Of a stretch of DNA of 64,000 nt, positions 32,555 to 42,552 are shown piece after piece (position 1 is the stretch's first letter; each line of letters begins with the position of its first letter). The stretch comes from Nitrospira sp. Its GTDB lineage: Bacteria; Nitrospirota; Nitrospiria; Nitrospirales; UBA8639. The translations under genes were made by a program, and so were the position numbers. Below the pieces are notes generated by a model that made no database searches, was not told where the DNA came from, and worked only from the letters and a program-made list of their open reading frames with translations. Location: NCBI GenBank assembly GCA_024760505.1, contig CP058931.1, positions 1,932,001-1,996,000 of the forward strand, written 5' to 3'.

Positions 32555-34426
32555 TCATTGATCCTGGCGTGAGGGTAATCCTGACGGTCGATTACGCCTC
32601 ACGACAGTGTGGGCGGCACGTTTCGTATTGAGAGCCAGATCAAGATTGCAGGCCGCCGTTATGAGACCAAAATGTGTAAAGGCCTGGGGGAAATTTCCTA
32701 ACTGTTCACCCGAGTGCGAGACTTCCTCGGCATATAAACGAAGATGATTACCATAACTTAACATTTTTTCAAAGATCAGTCGTGCTTCCGTTAATCGCCC
32801 CGCTTTTGTCAGAGCTTCGACTAACCAAAAGGTACACATGCTAAAGGTGCCTTCTTCGCTGTCCAGGCCATCTGAGGCGGCCTTCCCGTTTTCATAACGA
32901 TACACGAGGCTCCCTAATGACAGTTGCTCGAGTGTACGGTCAATGGTTGAGAGCATCCGAGGATCAGTTGGGGACACAAAGAAGACGAGAGGCATAATCA
33001 GGTTGGCGGCATCCAACGCTTCGCTATCGTAGGATTGAACGAAGGCTCCAATGTCGGCATTCCAACCCCGTGCCATAATTTCCCGGTAGATCCGGTCGCG
33101 TTCCCCCGTCCATCGGGCTCGGTTGCCTGGAAAGCCCCGTTTGTCGGCCAGACGAATGCCGCGATCTAAGGCCACCCAACACATGACTTTGGAATAGACA
33201 AAATGACGGCGTCCTCCTCTGACTTCCCAGATGCCTTCATCCGGTTGCTCCCAATTGTCGCAGACAAAATCCAAGAGGCGGCAAAGGTTTACCCAGAGAT
33301 CATAGGAAATGGACGCGCCGTGTTTATTATAGAGATATACCGCGTCCATCAGCGCGCCGTACATATCCATTTGCAGTTGAGACGCGGCACCATTGCCGAT
33401 GCGGACGGGACGGGAACTGCGGTGGCCGTCCAAATGGGGTAGTTCTTCTTCGGTTAGATTGCGGCGGCCGTCGATGCCATACATCAATTGGATCGATCCG
33501 TCCGGATTAAGTTCGCAACATCGGGCATTGAGCCAATCCATGAATCGGCTGGCTTCCACCGTGAAGCCCAGACGTAATAGCCCGTATATAGAAAAGGCTG
33601 CATCCCGAATCCAGGTGTAACGATAGTCCCAATTTCGGGGACCCCCGATATTTTCCGGAAGACTGGTTGTAGGAGCCGCCACAATGGCTCCGGTGGGAGC
33701 ATAGGTCAGCAGTTTGAGGGCTAAGGCGGAACGGTGCACCACTTCCCGCCATCGCCCATCGTATTGGCATTGTGCCAGCCAGCGCTGCCAGAAGGCGGAA
33801 GTATTTCGAAAGGCCTCGTCGCCGGATTCAGGGGTGGATAACAGCTGGTCGCCGTTTTTGACTTCCAAGTATTCCAAAAAAAATGTCAGGCTTTCGCCCT
33901 GATGGAGTGTGAATTCTTGGTACGCGAAATTTTCCCGCGTATGAAGGGGAATGGGGCTGACCAATCCCACGGATTGATCTCCGGATTGAAAGATGATGCC
34001 TTTTGATCTGGTTTTGATGTCATGAGGATCCCGGCCGAAATTAAATGCGGGCGCGCATTCAAGTCGAAAAGTGACGGTTCCACGGACCACGGAGAGCATT
34101 CGGATAATTTGGTGGCGGCGAGGCCGGTATCCGGCTTCGTCCGATTCGATGGGCATGAAGTCAGTAAGTTCGCCAACACCATCATGTTGCAGAAACCGGG
34201 TCAGCAAAATATTGGTTTCCGGCAGGTACATTTGTCGGGTATTGCCATTTGTGACGGGGGCAATCTTGAAATACCCTCCAATTTTATGATCAAGAATGGC
34301 TCCAAACAGGCTAGGGGAGTCAAATCGTGGCAGGCAGCACCAATCAATGGATCCATCGATCCCAACAAGGGCAATAGTGTGGAGATCTCCAATAATGCCG
34401 TAATCACCGATGTTTTTATAGCTCAT
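32555..34426 (-). CDS. Glycoside hydrolase family 15 protein (glucoamylase/trehalase-like)
   Basis: The 623-residue protein has an N-terminal beta-sandwich domain (1-250; it starts IGDYGIIGDLHTIALVG) and a catalytic toroid with RNWDYRYTWIRDAAFSIY, WEVRGGRRHFVYSKVMCW and EEVSHSGEQLGNFPQAFTH, where the two catalytic glutamates lie. There is no signal peptide, so it acts in the cytoplasm, releasing glucose from alpha-glucans or trehalose. Together with Gnd and Zwf on the same strand it would feed stored glucan into the oxidative pentose-phosphate route. Which glucan is used is not shown by sequence. Confidence 0.9.
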   Translation of the reverse strand: MSYKNIGDYGIIGDLHTIALVGIDGSIDWCCLPRFDSPSLFGAILDHKIGGYFKIAPVTNGNTRQMYLPETNILLTRFLQHDGVGELTDFMPIESDEAGYRPRRHQIIRMLSVVRGTVTFRLECAPAFNFGRDPHDIKTRSKGIIFQSGDQSVGLVSPIPLHTRENFAYQEFTLHQGESLTFFLEYLEVKNGDQLLSTPESGDEAFRNTSAFWQRWLAQCQYDGRWREVVHRSALALKLLTYAPTGAIVAAPTTSLPENIGGPRNWDYRYTWIRDAAFSIYGLLRLGFTVEASRFMDWLNARCCELNPDGSIQLMYGIDGRRNLTEEELPHLDGHRSSRPVRIGNGAASQLQMDMYGALMDAVYLYNKHGASISYDLWVNLCRLLDFVCDNWEQPDEGIWEVRGGRRHFVYSKVMCWVALDRGIRLADKRGFPGNRARWTGERDRIYREIMARGWNADIGAFVQSYDSEALDAANLIMPLVFFVSPTDPRMLSTIDRTLEQLSLGSLVYRYENGKAASDGLDSEEGTFSMCTFWLVEALTKAGRLTEARLIFEKMLSYGNHLRLYAEEVSHSGEQLGNFPQAFTHFGLITAACNLDLALNTKRAAHTVVRRNRPSGLPSRQDQ

Positions 34427-35231
34427 GTCCGGTTCTCATTAGGTGAAAATGGCTGAATCAAGAAATTCAAAAGCCAATATACCCAAAAAGAAAACAATAA
34501 ACACTATATATAGCGATAAATTTATTGATAAGGCTCAATATTTAGATTTTGCTTTAGATAGGACGGGGTCCCCAATATGATCATTCATCAGCAGCGCATC
34601 TGCAGAATATGGAATCCTGTGATCAAAATCCGAAGGGACGTCAATGCTTCGGCGCGTAGGAGACATGAAAATTCAAGAATTAACCAGTGCTACACGCGGA
34701 TATCAATGAGTCGAGTTGAGCGATCTTTGCGGGGTGGTGGTTCTTCCGAGTGTTGCTCAATATCCTTGTGTTGTTTTTTTCTATTGCGGCTGTAAAAGCT
34801 ACCCTTCTGGCCCACGTCTCCATCCTGGATCGAGGAGGTAGATTGAGCGGAGGGGAGAGTTGGCAGGGGGGGATTGGTGATTTCCATAGAGCACCTTTAC
34901 ATTTGTGGGTGATTATGGTGACTTGTGAGAGTTTTCCCTCTCTTCATACTACTTATCGTCAAAATGTTCTCAATCTTAAATGGAGGTAAAGATAGGAAGA
35001 TGTCGCCAGCGTTGTTCCCATCCTTCTCGGAGAGACTTCGCCTTTTTGCGCTGAATCAGCTTCGACTCGCAAGCAAGCAGCCAGGTCGTCATTTGGTGAT
35101 GTGCGGGCGTTTTCTTCCGTTCCGCGCAGCTAAGCCATTCTAACCTAGGCAGGGGAATTCAGTTGTCAAAATGAGTGTCTCCTATTTCCTCTTGATGACA
35201 AGAAGTTGGTATGCCCGTATAATCGAAAGCA
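34427..35231. other. Divergent intergenic region between GH15 and the AmgK-like gene
   Basis: This 805-base stretch has no gene I would support. Its left part (34470-34560) is very AT-rich (TATATATAG, AATTTATTG) and probably holds the promoter for the minus-strand GH15-gnd-zwf group. Short overlapping frames around 34700-35140 have no coding character. Confidence 0.45.
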
Positions 35232-36341
35232 ATGACGCCTCAAACCTCCCTGTCTTTGACGGGCCTAGATCTCTCGGGTGTGTCCTCTACTCTCCGTAAA
35301 CATCTTCCGTTCCCTGCCCAACTAGAGCAATGCGTGCCGTTGGCGGGGGATGCCTCGAATCGTCGTTATTACCGGTTGCACCTTTCCATGGCTCCCGTTT
35401 CCTCTGTGATTCTGATGAAGTTAGCCGATCCGGAAGGATTTAAAGCTTCTGAGGAGGCCGTAAGTGGAGCGGGGGGAGACGTCACTGAATTGCCGTTTAC
35501 GAATATTCTGAAACATCTGCAGAAGAATGGCGTTCAGGTTCCCGTGTTATATTTTTATGATGAATCCTGCGGCTTGCTCTACCTCGAAGATTTTGGAGAC
35601 GTGACGCTGGCCCAAGCATGGCAGGAATCTACCCCGGCTATCGGGGAGGATCTATACTGTAAGGCTATTGATCAACTCGTTCAGCTTCATCTCCGGGCCT
35701 CACATCCTTCCAGTGACCCCTGTGTGGCGTTGACACGGTCTTTTGATGTTCCCCTGTATCTCTGGGAGTTTGACCATTTTTTGGAATATGGCATTGTGGT
35801 GAGAGAGCGGCCCATGCGTGTCGACGACCAAGTGCCGGTTCGAGAGGAATTTCAGAAGATGGCCGAATGGTTAGCCTCGCAACCGCAGGTTTTTACCCAT
35901 CGTGATTATCATTCCCGTAACTTGATGGTGGATGGGGAACGGCTGGGCGTCATTGATTTTCAAGATGCCTTGATGGGCCCTGTGACCTATGATTTGGCCT
36001 CCCTTTTGAGGGATTCCTACATCGCTCTCGATGAAGGGGTAATCGATCGTCTTATTGCTCGCTACGTGGAAGGGATGCGTCAGAATCTCTCATTTTCGCA
36101 ACAATCGGCTATGCTATTCCATGATCCTGAAGCGTTTCGTCGGCTGTTTGACTTCACAAGTATTCAGCGCAATCTGAAGGCTGCCGGTCGGTTTGTGTAT
36201 ATTGATCGAGTAAAAGGTAATTCAAGTTTTTTGGCCTCAATTCCCCAGACATTAAAGAATGTTCGGGCCAATTTGGAAAAATATCCTCAACTCCATCGAC
36301 TGCTCACCCATCTGTCTCCGTATATCCCTGAATGGCGTTAG
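35232..36341 (+). CDS. AmgK-like sugar kinase (aminoglycoside phosphotransferase fold)
   Basis: The 369-residue protein has a kinase fold: the catalytic loop is HRDYHSRNLMVDGE (H-x-D with N five residues on), followed by VIDFQDALMGPVTYDLASLLRD, the metal-binding Asp and the typical C-lobe. LYLEDFGDVTLAQ is the hinge. In Pseudomonas AmgK phosphorylates the anomeric carbon of N-acetylmuramate or GlcNAc in peptidoglycan recycling. The direct follower is a MurU-like nucleotidyltransferase, the enzyme that uses AmgK's product, and that pairing is the reason for this call. Confidence 0.84.
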   Translation: MTPQTSLSLTGLDLSGVSSTLRKHLPFPAQLEQCVPLAGDASNRRYYRLHLSMAPVSSVILMKLADPEGFKASEEAVSGAGGDVTELPFTNILKHLQKNGVQVPVLYFYDESCGLLYLEDFGDVTLAQAWQESTPAIGEDLYCKAIDQLVQLHLRASHPSSDPCVALTRSFDVPLYLWEFDHFLEYGIVVRERPMRVDDQVPVREEFQKMAEWLASQPQVFTHRDYHSRNLMVDGERLGVIDFQDALMGPVTYDLASLLRDSYIALDEGVIDRLIARYVEGMRQNLSFSQQSAMLFHDPEAFRRLFDFTSIQRNLKAAGRFVYIDRVKGNSSFLASIPQTLKNVRANLEKYPQLHRLLTHLSPYIPEWR

Positions 36342-36351
36342 CTTCTTGCAC

Positions 36352-37086
36352 ATGAAGGCGATGATTTTGGCCGCGGGTCTTGGCACTCGCCTTCGTCCCT
36401 TGACCAACACGATTCCCAAACCGTTATTGCCGGTTGCGGGGACGCCGCTCATTATTTGGAATTTGTTGTTATTGCGAACATATGGAATACGTGACGTCAT
36501 CATCAATCTGCATTATTTAGGAAATATGATCGAAGAAGTGATCGGGGACGGATCCCGCTGGGATATGCAGGTGAAGTATTCCCATGAAACAACCCTGTTA
36601 GGAACGGGTGGAGGATTAAAAGCGGCTGAGTGGTTTTTTGAGCAACACCCGTTTTTGGTTATTAATGGGGATACGTTGATCGAGTTGGATGTGAAGGCAT
36701 TGGTAGAGTTTCATCGGACTCATGGTGGTGTGGCCACGTTAGTGCTTCGCGACGATCCGCAAGCAGCCCAATGGGGAGCCGTAGATTCGGACGCACAAAA
36801 TCGTATTTTCAGAATTAATGGTCGGGGAGTGAGCCAGGCTGAATTGCCTAACGACCTGGTCCAACGGATGTTCGCAGGCGTTCATATTCTCCATCCTTCT
36901 ATCCTCCACGATGCCCCCGCAGATAGGCCGTTTTCCGTCATCGACTCCTATACGAATGAGCTTGCGCGGGGTTCAAATATATTTGGATTTCTTCATACCG
37001 CCTATTGGTCCGATATTGGAACGGTGGCACGTTATGCTCAGGCGCAAGCCGATGCGGAGGCCGGAGTGATTTCCCCTAAGACCTAA
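36352..37086 (+). CDS. MurU-like sugar-1-phosphate nucleotidyltransferase
   Basis: The product is 244 residues from the ATG at 36352; a longer frame overlapping the kinase gene lacks homology. It begins MILAAGLGTRLRPLT with the G-x-G-x-R loop and PKPLLPV. INLHYLGNMI, GTGGGLKAA and INGDTLI (metal Asp) follow, as in MurU and RmlA-type enzymes. It would make UDP-MurNAc from MurNAc 1-phosphate and UTP, bypassing de novo synthesis. The start is 10 bases after the kinase stop. A mannose- or glucose-1-phosphate activity is the main alternative. Confidence 0.83.
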   Translation: MKAMILAAGLGTRLRPLTNTIPKPLLPVAGTPLIIWNLLLLRTYGIRDVIINLHYLGNMIEEVIGDGSRWDMQVKYSHETTLLGTGGGLKAAEWFFEQHPFLVINGDTLIELDVKALVEFHRTHGGVATLVLRDDPQAAQWGAVDSDAQNRIFRINGRGVSQAELPNDLVQRMFAGVHILHPSILHDAPADRPFSVIDSYTNELARGSNIFGFLHTAYWSDIGTVARYAQAQADAEAGVISPKT

Positions 37087-37289
37087 GAAGGGTCGCCTGT
37101 TAGGCTGTGCACTATTTCCCTCTATGGATTGAGTTGTCTGGCTGATGCTCTGAGTGCGTTGGTGAGGAATTGGCGCCAATAATTGCACTTCTTTTGACGG
37201 GTTGACGTCTAGGAAACCTTGCCAAAAGATACCGATATCGGGTTTATTATCTAAATACTCCCCATGGTTTTCCCATTCCTTGTGCCAGG

Positions 37290-39248
37290 GTGAAGGTAAT
37301 TGTGGCCACTTTTGAACGACTCCATCACTTACTCGACCAGTCCTTGAGAGATTTTCAAGCTGAATCAAGTGACCTTTCCGATACGCAAGAGCAGGAACTC
37401 ACTCAGGCACTTCACCGATTGAGGGGCCGACTCACCCAAATTTTATCGACCAATTCCGACCCACCTCCTCTTGCCAATTTACTTCCGGTTCGCGATCAGA
37501 CGGCTTCGCTCCCGGCTCCGAATACTCTCCCAGAATTCTCTCAGATCCATTTCGTGACCTCGTGTGATGGTGTGATCCTCATGGCCAATGAGGTGGGGAG
37601 TCATATCCTGGGGATGGATCTGGCTGAAATAGGGCAGGTGTCCATTGCCGATTATGTTGCTCATGAGGAATGGAAGATTCTTCGAAGCCATCTTTGTGCG
37701 ATTGATGCTCCTCCAAAGCTCTTGAATAGAGTGCTGACGATTCTCCCGGCAGGGAGACCATCGCAAAAGATCCCATGTGTGGTGGTGCCCATGTTTGATC
37801 AGTCCCAGAAGGTGGTTGCGTGGCATTGGGAATTGACTCTGGAGGCGGAACGCTCATCCGTTCAGCCTTTTATCCAATTGGTGCAGAGTCTCGAATCGCA
37901 ACTATTTGCCGGTCAGAGTATGGATCTGTGTCTGACGCAGATTTGTGATGGCCTTGTGCGGGTTTTGGGTTTTGCCTTTGTATGGCTGACCACCATGCGA
38001 AAGGGATGTGTGCCCCAGTTACGGGGGCATGCGATGTCTGGGGATTTTGATTGGGAGGCGCAAGGGGCTCAGTGGTGGAGGCAGGTTTCGCAGCAGGGTG
38101 AGTTAATTCAGGCCTGCAAGGGTTCTGAAATATCATTGCTTTCTCCATGTTGTCCTTCCACAACTGCCATGCCCTGGTTTCCGCCTGGATTCCAGTTTCA
38201 TCAAACCTGGGGTGTTCCACTGGCTTTTGATGAGGATTGTTTCGGTATGCTGGTGGTGTGTTCTGAAGGTCCACAGCCGGTTGAACCGACGGTGCTTGGG
38301 TGGTTGCAAGTATTAGGTTGTGAGATCGAACGGTTGATGGCACGTGGAAGACAGCTGGATCTATGGCGATTACAAAGTGTGGCTATGGGCTCCGTATTTG
38401 ACCCTGTCTGCGTGACAGACGTGCAGGGTCGTTTGGAATGGGTGAATGATGCCTATGCCGCCTTGCATGGCTCCTCGATGCAATCGATGTTGGGTTCTCA
38501 GTTGAGTTCGTTCCCTCATGAGGAACTGCAAGGCAGGAAGTCTCTGTCGGATCCATCTGCCCAAGAGTTCGGTTGCCTGAAGACCGAGGTGATGCAAACG
38601 GGAAGCAATGGCCAATCTCTAGTTTTCGAGCAAGTGGTTACTCCTTTGCTCAATGAGCAGGGGGAAGCAATGCATTTTGCGGTGATCTTGCATGATGTGA
38701 CCGCTCGAAAGACACAAGAACTGCTGATGAAGCATCATGCCTATTACGATCCGTTAACCGATCTCCCGAATCGAATAATGTTTAACGACCGCCTGGAGCA
38801 GGCGTTGGCGCAAGCCAGGCGGAATGGGACCTTACTGGCATTATTCTTTTTGGACCTCGATGATTTTAAAACTATCAATGATTATCATGGTCACCAAACT
38901 GGAGATCGCGTATTGCGTATCGTGGCGGAGCGGTTGGCAACTTGTGTGCGATCAACCGATACCGTCGCGCGTTTGTGTGGGGATGAATTTACCGTGATTC
39001 TTCAAGGGATTGAACATATTCAGGATATTCGTCAGGTAGCCCTGAAAATTTTAGAATGCCTTATTCCGCCCATTCGATTGGGAAAGGAAAAAATCCCTAT
39101 ACAGATTAGTATAGGGATTTCAGTCTATCCTAAGGATTCCACGGATCCCCATCGGTTGGTGGAAATTGCCGATCAGGCGATGTATCGGGCTAAAGAGTGT
39201 GGCGGACAGTGCTGGTATTTTGCCACCACCGAATGGAATGATGAATAA
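37290..39248 (+). CDS. PAS/GAF diguanylate cyclase (GGDEF protein, no EAL)
   Basis: The soluble signalling protein has up to 652 residues. A coiled N-terminus is followed by a PAS-like segment (90-190), a GAF-like segment with an aromatic/cysteine-rich core (195-345), a second PAS (355-480, containing VTDVQGRLEWVNDAYAALHG) and a GGDEF domain. The catalytic loop reads RLCGDEF (near 563), a cysteine in place of the first glycine. The inhibitory site RSTD is placed five residues upstream as in feedback-regulated enzymes. It would make c-di-GMP. GTG at 37290 is assumed as start; GTG 37302 is possible. It is well placed to influence the riboswitch-controlled pilin downstream, but the link is inference. 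Confidence 0.85.
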   Translation: MKVIVATFERLHHLLDQSLRDFQAESSDLSDTQEQELTQALHRLRGRLTQILSTNSDPPPLANLLPVRDQTASLPAPNTLPEFSQIHFVTSCDGVILMANEVGSHILGMDLAEIGQVSIADYVAHEEWKILRSHLCAIDAPPKLLNRVLTILPAGRPSQKIPCVVVPMFDQSQKVVAWHWELTLEAERSSVQPFIQLVQSLESQLFAGQSMDLCLTQICDGLVRVLGFAFVWLTTMRKGCVPQLRGHAMSGDFDWEAQGAQWWRQVSQQGELIQACKGSEISLLSPCCPSTTAMPWFPPGFQFHQTWGVPLAFDEDCFGMLVVCSEGPQPVEPTVLGWLQVLGCEIERLMARGRQLDLWRLQSVAMGSVFDPVCVTDVQGRLEWVNDAYAALHGSSMQSMLGSQLSSFPHEELQGRKSLSDPSAQEFGCLKTEVMQTGSNGQSLVFEQVVTPLLNEQGEAMHFAVILHDVTARKTQELLMKHHAYYDPLTDLPNRIMFNDRLEQALAQARRNGTLLALFFLDLDDFKTINDYHGHQTGDRVLRIVAERLATCVRSTDTVARLCGDEFTVILQGIEHIQDIRQVALKILECLIPPIRLGKEKIPIQISIGISVYPKDSTDPHRLVEIADQAMYRAKECGGQCWYFATTEWNDE

Positions 39249-39875
39249 GCGTTGTTAGGCTGTTTCACTCCTCCTGGATCCGTCCCGAGAGCTAAAAACC
39301 AGCGAAATTCTAAAAAGTAATTTTCTTGTATCTTATTAGGTTAGCTTCCCCAAAAATGGATCTCGCTCATCCCTATTTCCATCCGACAGTGCCTGTCACG
39401 TCTCCTCCAACAATTCATTGTTTCTACCCATGCTTATTCCGCCCAGGCATCTCCAATGTTTAGGCGCTCTTCAATAGCGTTGAGGAAAAGCCACGATTGT
39501 TGAGTAAATGCTGCTTCAGTTCTGCACCCACCTCTTCTTGGTGTGTTGGGTTTTTTTTAATCCTCCCTTAATACCCCCCGAATCCTGTGCCATATTGTTA
39601 TGAGGGATGTAATGATGGTTCTTAACCGGATCATGCCGTGAAATCCCTAACTCTGCAGTACAATTATGAAATTTAAGGTAATTGGGTATGGGCACTTTTC
39701 TTCCGGCTGTTCGGAAATATTGAGTTTTCCGTTACCGTGACCTCTGACGAGGATTTCTTCTTGCATCCGGCATGATGCTCTGGCCTTGTTTTTGCAAATT
39801 TTTGATGTAGTGGACGATCTTAAAGCGGTATTTCATGGTTTGTTCGCTGTAGCTGTTGAACAAGGAGTTTGTAAT
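39249..39875. other. Intergenic region upstream of pal
   Basis: I see no credible gene in this 627-base stretch. The right end carries the pal ribosome site (AAGGAG before 39876). An AT-rich part around 39540-39680 could contain its promoter. Confidence 0.4.
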
Positions 39876-40622
39876 ATGACTGTTCATTCATCGACCCGCA
39901 GAGTCTATGTTTGGGGAATAGTGATCCTGATGATGGTGCTGGCCACCGGGTGTGCACATCGGTCCACACATGGAGTCCATAAATATGGCACAAAATCCGG
40001 CACGCCAACTTTGGTGGCCTCACAGGGAGATTTTACAACGCGACCCTTGGAACAGGCATCAAACAAAGAGACATCCATTGGGGAAGGGTATTTTCCTGAA
40101 GCGGCAGGAGCTTTGTCCGACCTGCTTGCGGAAGATCCCTTGATTCGGGAGGACCACACATTCGGGTCAGGTCTCACGCCTTCTGACTCTCCCAATGATT
40201 ATTGGGGAAATCGAACCCGTGCCGAACAATTGACCGCACAAAGCGGGTTGCGAGATGTGCATTTTGAATTTGATAGCTTTCAACTCAATGAACAGGCTAA
40301 GGCGACGTTAGGAGCCAACGCGGAATGGCTAAAAGCTCATCCGCATACGGAGATTACCATTGAAGGACATTGCGATGATCGGGGAACGGCTTCCTATAAT
40401 CATGTGTTAGGTGAGAAGCGTGCCCTTCGCACCAAAACCTACCTCACCAGTTTGGGAGTCCCTGCAGAGCGGCTTCATGTGATGTCATTCGGCAAGGAGA
40501 ATCCAGCCTGTTGGGATTCAACCGAACCGTGTTTCCAAAAGAATCGGCGTGCTCATCTCGTTCTAGATATTAGTGTGGCTTCGACCCCGATGCCCTATGT
40601 CGCCGACCGCCGGGATTGGTAG
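39876..40622 (+). CDS. pal: Peptidoglycan-associated lipoprotein Pal (OmpA-family)
   Basis: The product is 248 residues from the ATG at 39876, which has AAGGAG 8 bases upstream. The signal ends in the lipobox LATGC, so it is a lipoprotein, presumably anchored in the outer membrane. After a variable linker, the C-terminal OmpA-like domain holds VHFEFDSFQLNEQAKATL and IEGHCDDRGTASYN followed by LGEKRALRTKTYL, the peptidoglycan-binding residues. Together with YbgF downstream it belongs to the Tol-Pal envelope system; TolQRAB are not visible here. Confidence 0.92.
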   Translation: MTVHSSTRRVYVWGIVILMMVLATGCAHRSTHGVHKYGTKSGTPTLVASQGDFTTRPLEQASNKETSIGEGYFPEAAGALSDLLAEDPLIREDHTFGSGLTPSDSPNDYWGNRTRAEQLTAQSGLRDVHFEFDSFQLNEQAKATLGANAEWLKAHPHTEITIEGHCDDRGTASYNHVLGEKRALRTKTYLTSLGVPAERLHVMSFGKENPACWDSTEPCFQKNRRAHLVLDISVASTPMPYVADRRDW

Positions 40623-40677
40623 AGGTCTGTTGCCGGGCAAGGCCCGTTTATGGTTTTGGAGAGGATTAAGGAAGACT

Positions 40678-42111
40678 ATGCTAAGCCCTCATTCATTTTC
40701 GTATCGTTTGAGTGTTAGATTTGTAATTGTGGGGTTGAGTGTGATCTTGGCAGGATGTATGGCTCAGCAGGCGGATGTGGTACGAATCAAGAGGGAATTG
40801 GACGCCAAGATCGGCCAGTTGGATAAGAGCAAAACATCACTCCAGCAAGCCGTGAGTGAAGCCAATGCGGCCTTGGAGAAAGCGAATTCCCTTATTGCCA
40901 AGCAGCGGGTTGAGATTCAGGAGTTACTCCATGCTCGTGCCGAAGTGATGGACCAAGTTGCTACCTTAAAGGAGACGGACCTCTCCCAGGTTCGTGGAGG
41001 GCTTGAAAGCAATCAGAACCAGGTCAACGAATTAACAAAAAAAATGGCACGGTATGACGCAGATATGAAGGAAGTCAAAACCCAGCTTCAACAATCTGAG
41101 CCTCTGGTCCATCAACTTCGAGATCGTTTAGCAGGGGAAGAGCAACTCCTGACGGAGCAAGGAGGTAAGTTAGGCGAATTCCGGACTTCGTTGGTGGGTT
41201 ACCAACAGGTGCTAACTTCTCTTCGCCAACAAGTTACCCAACAGGAACAGCAGGTCGCAGAGTTACGCAAACAACTTGATCTCAAATCTCAACAAGGTGA
41301 TGCTCAGGCGCATCAAGTTCAGGCGAATTTTGAAGAGGTTCGGCGAAGTATACAGTCGGTGGTAGGGACGTTAGAAAAATTCAGTGTCACATTCGGGGGG
41401 CGATTGGATGAACATGAGCAAAAACTCTCTCGCATGGCTGGACAACCCGGTAGCCCCCTTTCCTCGAATGCTCACATGCACGAAAGCCTCGATCCGTCGG
41501 CGCGGGCAGAGGTAACCACCCGAGATTTCCTTTCTCAACGCACTCCATTATCGCCTCGATCGGATGCAATGGCTGGCTCACAATCCCCAAAGGAGAGTTC
41601 TCGTCCAGTTGTGACAGGGTCGGTTGCCGCGTATGCTCCCTCATCCCAACTATCGAGAACGTTGCCGGCTTCGGGAGGGACTTCAGAAACGGGTTCTTCC
41701 GGTCATGTCGATACGCGAAACGCTCAGGTGCTATACGACCGGGCGATGTCGCTCCTCCGTCAGGGGAACTTTGCCGAAGCTTCCACGGGGTTTTCGACAT
41801 TTTTGCGGACTTTTGCAGACTCTCCTTTGGCCTCGAATGCACAATATTGGTTGGGTGAATGTTATTACGGCGAAAGACGGTTTCAGGAAGCCATTGATGA
41901 ATTTGAACGAGTATTTGCCTTTTACCCTTCCAGCAATAAAGTGCCGGCATCTCTACTGAAAATCGCCTATTCGCATATGGAATTACACGAATTAGCCATG
42001 GCGCGGTCAGTCTTTCAACAACTTGTACGAACCCATCCCCAAAGCCCAGAAGCCGGGAAAGCGTATGGTCGTCTTCAAGAAGTGAATGCCTTCCTCGATA
42101 ATCCTTCCTAA
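40678..42111 (+). CDS. ybgF: Tol-Pal system protein YbgF/CpoB, lipoprotein form
   Basis: The product is 477 residues from the ATG at 40678, with AAGGAAG upstream. The signal ends in the lipobox LAGC. A long Q/E-rich coiled coil (about 50-290, heptad-like) is followed by a low-complexity linker and a C-terminal TPR repeat region (QVLYDRAMSLLRQGNFAEAS, PLASNAQYWLGECYYG, VPASLLKIAYSHMEL). CpoB links cell-wall synthesis with outer-membrane constriction. It is longer than the E. coli protein because of its expanded coiled coil. It follows pal closely. Confidence 0.88.
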   Translation: MLSPHSFSYRLSVRFVIVGLSVILAGCMAQQADVVRIKRELDAKIGQLDKSKTSLQQAVSEANAALEKANSLIAKQRVEIQELLHARAEVMDQVATLKETDLSQVRGGLESNQNQVNELTKKMARYDADMKEVKTQLQQSEPLVHQLRDRLAGEEQLLTEQGGKLGEFRTSLVGYQQVLTSLRQQVTQQEQQVAELRKQLDLKSQQGDAQAHQVQANFEEVRRSIQSVVGTLEKFSVTFGGRLDEHEQKLSRMAGQPGSPLSSNAHMHESLDPSARAEVTTRDFLSQRTPLSPRSDAMAGSQSPKESSRPVVTGSVAAYAPSSQLSRTLPASGGTSETGSSGHVDTRNAQVLYDRAMSLLRQGNFAEASTGFSTFLRTFADSPLASNAQYWLGECYYGERRFQEAIDEFERVFAFYPSSNKVPASLLKIAYSHMELHELAMARSVFQQLVRTHPQSPEAGKAYGRLQEVNAFLDNPS

Positions 42112-42552
42112 ACTTCCAATTTTTCAGTGTCGTTTTTATTGTCGTTGGCCACTGGATACTCATCTGGGTTTGTCACCTGTTCTAACAATCCTCGGTGTTC
42201 TTTTCTGGGGGAGGAAGTCTCTCTGCATCGTTCCCTACCTATACCGGCCAGCCGCTGGTTGGAATCCATTTGAAAAAGACATGAGGCCGCAGGTGGAAAA
42301 CGTGAGGCGGAAGGTCAACGCTCGTTCCCTCGGATCCTCAAGCCCGACATTGTTTATCGGTCGACCATCGTAAGATGACGGAAAGAGTGAGGGGATATTC
42401 TTTCGGATAGACCTCTGATGCCGATCTGAGGGGACGAGGGAAAGAGAGGTCGGAATATTCAGGGCCAGGCGCCGGAATGAAAGCACTAATTTGTCGGGTA
42501 ACGAGAGAGGTATGGGATGCCGGAAGGAAGGCGCCAACAGATCGTTGGATTT
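42112..42552. other. Convergent intergenic region between ybgF and the DUF362 gene
   Basis: Nothing with coding character is seen in these 441 bases, and no strong terminator hairpin was found by eye. Confidence 0.4.
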
